From Photobacterium sp. GJ3 (GTDB taxonomy: Bacteria; Pseudomonadota; Gammaproteobacteria; Enterobacterales; Vibrionaceae), in NCBI RefSeq assembly GCF_018199995.1, contig NZ_CP073578.1, positions 2,480,001-2,544,000 of the forward strand: DNA of 64,000 nt, in the 5' to 3' direction. Shown here piece after piece: positions 59,312 to 64,000 of this stretch. The position numbers and the translations under genes were made by a program. Under the pieces are notes generated by a model. That model made no database searches, had not been told where the DNA came from, and saw nothing but the letters and a program-made list of their open reading frames with translations. Within the stretch, counting starts at the first letter, position 1, and every line of letters begins with the position of its first letter.

Positions 59312-59761
59312 TCAGAACCAGCGCTCCAGGGATGCTCTGTCCAGCTGCTTGAACGCCCGGTTCAGCACTTGTGCCAGCTCCAGATAACGCGGCCGATCCT
59401 TCAAAGGTTGCATCGCGTGACCTTCACTCAAAATTTTATGATGAATTTCCCGGTACCAGTTTGCGAGCGACGGGGGCAAATCCGTTCGGCTCCGTTTCCC
59501 CAGCCACAACAGCCCTTGCAGCGGCATACTCAGCGCAAACAGGGCAACGGCCATCGCCAGCGGCAGGCCAGATGAATTATGAAAAGCCATCTGGCTCAGC
59601 ACACTCATCACCGCAACAGCAGGCATCACCCGCACTGCAAATTTGGTCGCTTTAATATAGCGCTGCTCCGGGAACAAAACCGCCAGTTCTTTGCGCATCG
59701 GCCATACCGACATGTAGTGCTGGCCATGTTGGACCTGCTTCCAGATTTTTGTCTGATTCAT
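59312..59761 (-). CDS. yfbV: YfbV (UPF0208) inner-membrane protein
   Basis: A 149-residue membrane protein starting [20 protein letters not shown] with two hydrophobic helices (about 40-60 and 66-88), the conserved [16 protein letters not shown] segment and a helical tail. In E. coli YfbV limits long-range contacts of the Ter macrodomain. It is divergent from ackA, the same yfbV-ackA-pta arrangement as in E. coli. Confidence 0.92.
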   Translation of the reverse strand: MNQTKIWKQVQHGQHYMSVWPMRKELAVLFPEQRYIKATKFAVRVMPAVAVMSVLSQMAFHNSSGLPLAMAVALFALSMPLQGLLWLGKRSRTDLPPSLANWYREIHHKILSEGHAMQPLKDRPRYLELAQVLNRAFKQLDRASLERWF

Positions 59762-60075
59762 ATCGCACCAGCCTCAACAAATCTTATAAATTTTAAAATT
59801 AGGCAACAATCAATCTAACTCGAATTAATTTTTAAAAATTTTTTTGTGATATGACGCAACAAGGGCTATCCTATGCACGCCTTTGGTAATTGTTGGCCGA
59901 TAACCCTGTTATCGCAACATTCAGGATGATTTACACCTCAGGTTCACATCCCTTCTACGGACAGAAGCGAATTTTACCTGGTTTAGCCGCCTTCAAAACA
60001 AGACGACTATTCTATGGGTAACGCTTATTCAATTGAATATCAACTTTCAGACAGATTATATAGGTAGTCACTCAC
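59762..60075. promoter_or_regulatory. yfbV/ackA divergent promoter region
   Basis: A 314-base gap, AT-rich at 59800-59860. It contains a 17-bp palindrome CGATAAC-CCT-GTTATCG (59898-59914). In E. coli ackA responds to ArcA/FNR; no such site was securely found. Confidence 0.4.
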
Positions 60076-61275
60076 ATGTCTAAGCTGGTTCTAGTACTTA
60101 ACTGCGGTAGTTCTTCACTGAAATTTGCAGTCGTTGACGCAGTCTCAGGTGATGAGCATCTGACAGGTCTTGCAGAATGTTTGCACCTCCCGGAAGCTCG
60201 TATCAAGTGGAAACTTGATGGCGCCAAACATGAAGCTCAACTGGGCAATGGTGCCGCACATGAAGAAGCACTGGCATTCATGGTAGAAACAATTCTGGCT
60301 TCCAAACCTGAACTGGCTGAAAACCTGAAAGCTATCGGTCACCGTGTGGTTCACGGTGGTGAGCAGTTCACTCAGTCTGCCCTGATTGACGACGCTGTTC
60401 TGAAAGGTATTGAGTCTTGTGCAACCCTGGCGCCTCTGCACAACCCAGCGCACATCATCGGCATCAAAGCGGCTCAGAAAGCTTTCCCAAGCCTGAAAAA
60501 CGTGGCTGTATTCGACACGGCGTTCCACCAGAGCATGCCGGAAGAAGCTTACCTGTACGCACTGCCGTACAAGCTGTACAAAGAGCACGGCATCCGTCGC
60601 TACGGCATGCACGGGACTTCACACCTGTTCATCACTCGCGAAACGGCAAGCCGCATGGGCAAGCCAGAGAGCGAACTGAACATCATCAACTGCCACCTGG
60701 GTAACGGTGCATCGGTTTGTGCCATCAAGAACGGCAAATCCGTTGATACTTCAATGGGTCTGACACCGCTGGAAGGTCTGGTCATGGGCACCCGTTGTGG
60801 TGACATCGATCCTGCGATCATCTTCCACCTGCACGATACCCTGGGTTACACCGTTGATCAGATCAACACCATGCTGACCAAAGAGTCTGGCCTGGCCGGT
60901 CTGACCGAAGTGACTTCTGACTGCCGTTTCGTTGAAGACAACTACGGTGAGAAAGAAGAAGCGACCCGTGCAATGGACGTGTTCTGCCACCGTCTGGCGA
61001 AGTATGTTGCCAGCTACACGGCAACGCTGGATGGCCAGCTGGATGCCATCACTTTCACCGGTGGTATCGGTGAGAACTCTGCTCCAATCCGTGAAATGGT
61101 GCTGAACCGCCTGAAAATCTTCGGTATTGAAGTGGACAGCGAGAAGAACCTGAAGGCACGTTTCGGCGGCGAAGGTGTGATTACCACCGACAACAGCCGC
61201 ATCCCAGCCATGGTGATCTCCACCAACGAAGAGCTGGTGATTGCTGAAGATACAGCGCGTCTGGCTGAAATCTAA
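60076..61275 (+). CDS. ackA: Acetate kinase AckA
   Basis: Enzyme of 399 residues that interconverts acetyl phosphate and acetate with ATP synthesis. ASKHA motifs are visible: [14 protein letters not shown] at the start, [11 protein letters not shown], the [10 protein letters not shown] segment, [19 protein letters not shown] and FTGGIGENS. It is followed by pta after 123 bases with an intervening hairpin, the conserved ackA-pta pair of overflow metabolism. Confidence 0.98.
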   Translation: MSKLVLVLNCGSSSLKFAVVDAVSGDEHLTGLAECLHLPEARIKWKLDGAKHEAQLGNGAAHEEALAFMVETILASKPELAENLKAIGHRVVHGGEQFTQSALIDDAVLKGIESCATLAPLHNPAHIIGIKAAQKAFPSLKNVAVFDTAFHQSMPEEAYLYALPYKLYKEHGIRRYGMHGTSHLFITRETASRMGKPESELNIINCHLGNGASVCAIKNGKSVDTSMGLTPLEGLVMGTRCGDIDPAIIFHLHDTLGYTVDQINTMLTKESGLAGLTEVTSDCRFVEDNYGEKEEATRAMDVFCHRLAKYVASYTATLDGQLDAITFTGGIGENSAPIREMVLNRLKIFGIEVDSEKNLKARFGGEGVITTDNSRIPAMVISTNEELVIAEDTARLAEI

Positions 61276-61283
61276 CAGACATC

Positions 61284-61310
61284 AAATGGCCGACTCTGTC
61301 GGTCATTTTC
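61284..61310 (+). terminator. Hairpin between ackA and pta
   Basis: An 11-bp stem AAATGGCCGAC / GTCGGTCATTT (one G-U pair), loop TCT, then TTTC. It may partly terminate ackA transcripts or stabilise them; pta likely also has its own promoter or is read through. Confidence 0.65.
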
Positions 61311-61398
61311 TATCCAGAAAGATGATAAGGAAGAAGGTTGCCCCGCAATCTATCTGACAACATTTTCTACCGTTTGCCATCAGTTTGAGGAATTGACT

Positions 61399-63555
61399 GT
61401 GTCACGTACCATTATGCTAATTCCGGTTGGTGCCGGAGTCGGCCTGACCAGCGTCAGCCTGGGTGTGCTACGCGCTATGGAGCGCAAAGGCGTCCGTGTT
61501 TCCTTTTTCAAACCTATCGCCCAGCCACGCCATGGCGGCGATCAGCCAGACCTGACCACCACCATCATCCGTGCGAACAGCGACATGCAAATCGCCGAGC
61601 CCGTTTCAATGGCGCAGGCGGACGAGCTGATTCGTAACGACCAGAGCGATGTGCTGCTGGAAGACATCGTTGCCCGCTTTAAAGAAGCGACCGAAGGCGC
61701 AGAAGTCGCTCTGATCGAAGGCCTGGTGCCAACCCGCACCCATCCGTTCGCGAACCAGATTAACTTCGAAATCGCGAAAACTCTGGATGCAGAAATTGTC
61801 TTCGTGGTTGCGCCTGGTACAGATAACCCGGCTCAGCTGAAAGAGCGTATCGAGATTGCCTGCTCGAACTTCGGCGGCATCAAAAACAAACACATCGCGG
61901 GTGTGATCGTGAACAAGCTGAACGCACCTGTCGATGCGGAAGGCCGGACACGTCCAGATCTGTCTGAAATCTTCGACGGTTCAGACTCTGTAATGCCAAC
62001 ACACGTTGAAGTCATGCAAGTGTTCAACTCCAGCCCGATTCGTGTGCTGGGTTGTGCGCCATTCAGCGCTGAACTGATCGCCTCCCGTGCGACCGACATC
62101 GCTCAGCACCTGAATGCAGAAATCATCAATGCAGGCGAAATCGACTCTCGTCGTATCAAGAGCATCACTTTCTGTGCCCGTTCGATTCCGAACATGGTTC
62201 AGCACTTCCGTCCTGGCTCACTGCTGGTGACTTCTGCCGACCGTCCGGACGTCGTGGTTGCGGCCTGTCTGGCTGCCATGAACGGTGTTGAAATCGGTGC
62301 CCTGCTGCTGACCGGCGGCTACGAGCTGCCAGAAGCGGTGAAAGCCCTGTGTAAGCGCGCTTTTGAAACCGGCCTGCCGGTGATGACTGCTCAGGGCAAT
62401 ACCTGGCAGACGTCTCTGAACCTGCAAAGCTTCAGCCTGGAAGTGCCTGCAGACGATAAAGAGCGTGTGGAAATGGTCAACGAATACATGGCCAGCCACA
62501 TCGACGGTCAGTGGATCGAGTCTCTGTCTGAAGGGTCTGCCCGTGAGCGCCGTCTGAGCCCGCCAGCATTCCGTTACCAGCTGACTGAGCTGGCCCGTAA
62601 AGCGGCCAAGCGCATCGTGCTGCCAGAAGGCGACGAGCCACGTACCGTGAAAGCTGCAGCGATCTGTGCTGAACGTGGTATTGCGGACTGTGTGCTGCTG
62701 GGTAATCCGGCTGAAATCAAGCGTGTTGCTGAACAGCAAGGCGTCGTTCTGGGTGCGGGTGTTGAAATCATCGATCCGGAAAGCGTGCGTGAGCAATACG
62801 TTGCGCGTCTGGTTGAGCTGCGTAAGAACAAAGGCATGACGGAAGTTGTGGCCCGCGAGCAACTGGAAGACACCGTGGTGCTCGGCACCATGATGCTGGA
62901 GCGTGACGAAGTCCACGGTCTGGTTTCCGGTGCGGTTCACACCACAGCAAACACCATCCGTCCGCCGCTGCAGCTAATCAAAACGGCACCAAACGCGTCG
63001 CTGGTTTCTTCTGTGTTCTTCATGCTGCTGCCGGATCAGGTACTGGTTTACGGTGACTGTGCGATCAACCCGGATCCAAACGCAGAGCAACTGGCTGAAA
63101 TCGCGATTCAGTCTGCCGATTCTGCCAAAGCGTTCGGGATTGAACCACGTGTGGCGATGATCTCTTACTCTACCGGTAACTCCGGTCAGGGTGCTGACGT
63201 TGATAAAGTGCGCGAAGCCACTCGCATCGCTCAGGAAAAACGTCCGGATCTGATCATCGACGGTCCGCTGCAGTACGATGCTGCGATCATGGAAAACGTT
63301 GCGAAATCCAAAGCGCCGGATTCACCGGTTGCCGGTAAAGCAACAGTCTTCGTGTTCCCGGATCTGAACACGGGTAACACCACGTACAAAGCGGTACAGC
63401 GTTCTGCAGATCTGGTTTCCATCGGTCCAATGCTGCAAGGCATGCGTAAGCCGGTGAACGACCTGTCCCGTGGCGCACTGGTTGACGATATCGTCTACAC
63501 CATCGCCCTGACCGCGATTCAGGCGAAGCAAGCGGAAGAGCAGAAAAAAGCTTGA
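61399..63555 (+). CDS. pta: Phosphate acetyltransferase Pta
   Basis: Long three-domain Pta of 718 residues (E. coli 714): N-terminal P-loop/DRTGG regulatory half ([17 protein letters not shown]) and C-terminal catalytic PTA_PTB domain ([45 protein letters not shown]). It interconverts acetyl-CoA and acetyl phosphate. GTG at 61399, eight bases after GAGGAA, is the preferred start since it gives the usual MSRTIMLIP; a TTG two codons earlier is possible. Confidence 0.97.
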   Translation: MSRTIMLIPVGAGVGLTSVSLGVLRAMERKGVRVSFFKPIAQPRHGGDQPDLTTTIIRANSDMQIAEPVSMAQADELIRNDQSDVLLEDIVARFKEATEGAEVALIEGLVPTRTHPFANQINFEIAKTLDAEIVFVVAPGTDNPAQLKERIEIACSNFGGIKNKHIAGVIVNKLNAPVDAEGRTRPDLSEIFDGSDSVMPTHVEVMQVFNSSPIRVLGCAPFSAELIASRATDIAQHLNAEIINAGEIDSRRIKSITFCARSIPNMVQHFRPGSLLVTSADRPDVVVAACLAAMNGVEIGALLLTGGYELPEAVKALCKRAFETGLPVMTAQGNTWQTSLNLQSFSLEVPADDKERVEMVNEYMASHIDGQWIESLSEGSARERRLSPPAFRYQLTELARKAAKRIVLPEGDEPRTVKAAAICAERGIADCVLLGNPAEIKRVAEQQGVVLGAGVEIIDPESVREQYVARLVELRKNKGMTEVVAREQLEDTVVLGTMMLERDEVHGLVSGAVHTTANTIRPPLQLIKTAPNASLVSSVFFMLLPDQVLVYGDCAINPDPNAEQLAEIAIQSADSAKAFGIEPRVAMISYSTGNSGQGADVDKVREATRIAQEKRPDLIIDGPLQYDAAIMENVAKSKAPDSPVAGKATVFVFPDLNTGNTTYKAVQRSADLVSIGPMLQGMRKPVNDLSRGALVDDIVYTIALTAIQAKQAEEQKKA

Positions 63556-63582
63556 TATAGCTTCGCTTAGATACAAATTTCA

Positions 63583-63606
63583 AACCCCGGTCTTCCGGGG
63601 TTTTTT
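63583..63606 (+). terminator. Terminator of pta
   Basis: Stem AACCCCGG / CCGGGGTT with loop TCTT, followed by TTTTTACC. Confidence 0.92.
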
Positions 63607-63877
63607 ACCTACAGATTTTCATTCTGAACTCACCTGCGCCATTATCGCGATCACATCAGCTCTGTCATACTCACTCAGAAGCATACAATCGTAATCAGAA
63701 CGGCACCGAAAAAGCAAACCTATGCACCAACACACCAAACAAGTTGCATAATTCCAATTTGTTATAGCACGATAGAAACTTATCATTATACACCCCAATA
63801 TATTTAGAATATATTCCTTCCGTCGTTAACAATAAAGTAAACTCTAATTTATATTATCAGTGGTTGGTAAAATTATA
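63607..63877. other. AT-rich gap before the last gene
   Basis: About 270 bases with falling GC content, rich in A/T runs after 63720. No gene or recognisable operator was seen. Confidence 0.5.
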
Positions 63878-64000
63878 TGTCTGCTATAACAAAAATCAAT
63901 TTAGATGAATTTTCATGGGATATTATTAGCGACATCAAGTTATTACATAAAGAAAATGAAAGCGAGGTCTTTTTAAGAAAATGTAAATCCCTTAATGAGA
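63878..64000 (+). CDS. Start of an unidentified gene, truncated by the window edge
   Basis: The frame from the ATG at 63878 is open for 41 codons to the window end. The visible protein begins MSAITKINLDEFSWDIISDI and continues with a charged helical region (HKENESEVFLRKCKSLNE). It is clearly more AT-rich than the rest of the window. No strong ribosome-binding site. The opening is loosely reminiscent of N-terminal autoinducer-binding domains of LuxR-type regulators, but this is too little to call. The shift in composition may mark the edge of an accessory region. Confidence 0.4.

Overview
The window reads as one contiguous piece of a gammaproteobacterial chromosome, almost certainly Vibrionaceae (Photobacterium/Grimontia/Vibrio side; genus not resolvable by eye). 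Pointers are the complete Na+-NQR operon with nqrM and apbE, sodium-type flagellar stator genes pomA/pomB, two OmpK-type phage-receptor porins, an OmpU-like porin, a periplasmic nitrate reductase operon of the napFDABC type next to narQ/narP, and gene orders shared with Vibrio and E. coli. Base composition is near 50% GC in coding regions, with AT-rich intergenic stretches. Nearly everything is core metabolism; no prophage, CRISPR array, integron, rRNA or tRNA was seen.

Layout. 1-2.2 kb: tail of a YccT/DUF2057 gene and a porin. 2.2-5.5 kb: ligA and zipA. 5.9-10.8 kb: cysZ, cysK and the PTS operon ptsH-ptsI-crr with a CRP-like site. 10.8-12.8 kb: yfeX peroxidase, a secreted protein of unknown function and a frameshifted yfeZ. 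13.2-13.8 kb: two small membrane proteins. 13.8-20.9 kb: nap operon, a NarP/FNR control region and the divergent narQ-narP genes, a self-contained nitrate sensing and respiration unit. 21-23.5 kb: yffB, dapE, an M15 peptidase and DUF2897. 23.5-28.5 kb: proA/proB, crl, frsA, gpt. 28.6-30 kb: a frameshifted purine permease under a PurR box. 30.3-30.7 kb: an orphan minus-strand unit encoding a 29-residue peptide followed by a structured 3' RNA and terminator. 31-34.2 kb: a chemoreceptor and pepD. 34.3-35.4 kb: frameshifted dinB under a LexA box. 35.5-42.7 kb: nqrM, apbE, nqrFEDCBA. 43.4-48.2 kb: bolA, rlmG, yajG, a periplasmic PPIase, an unknown protein, ampG. 48.5-50.5 kb: tandem ompK paralogues. 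50.6-59 kb: panE-yajL, a hairpin repeat array, thiI, pomAB, xseB-ispA-dxs, ending in a MITE-like fold-back element. 59.3-63.6 kb: yfbV, ackA-pta. The last 400 bases are AT-rich and hold the start of an unidentified gene.

Main points of interest. (1) The 29-residue minus-strand peptide gene plus 3' RNA at 30.3-30.7 kb has the architecture of the Vibrio dual-function RNA VcdRP; the assignment rests on architecture, not on an alignment. (2) Three genes (yfeZ, the purine permease, dinB) are each broken by one missing base in a G run of the coding strand, which looks like a systematic homopolymer artefact, though real gene loss is possible. (3) The nap/narQ intergenic region carries a near-perfect 7-2-7 NarP/NarL operator beside an FNR-like site.
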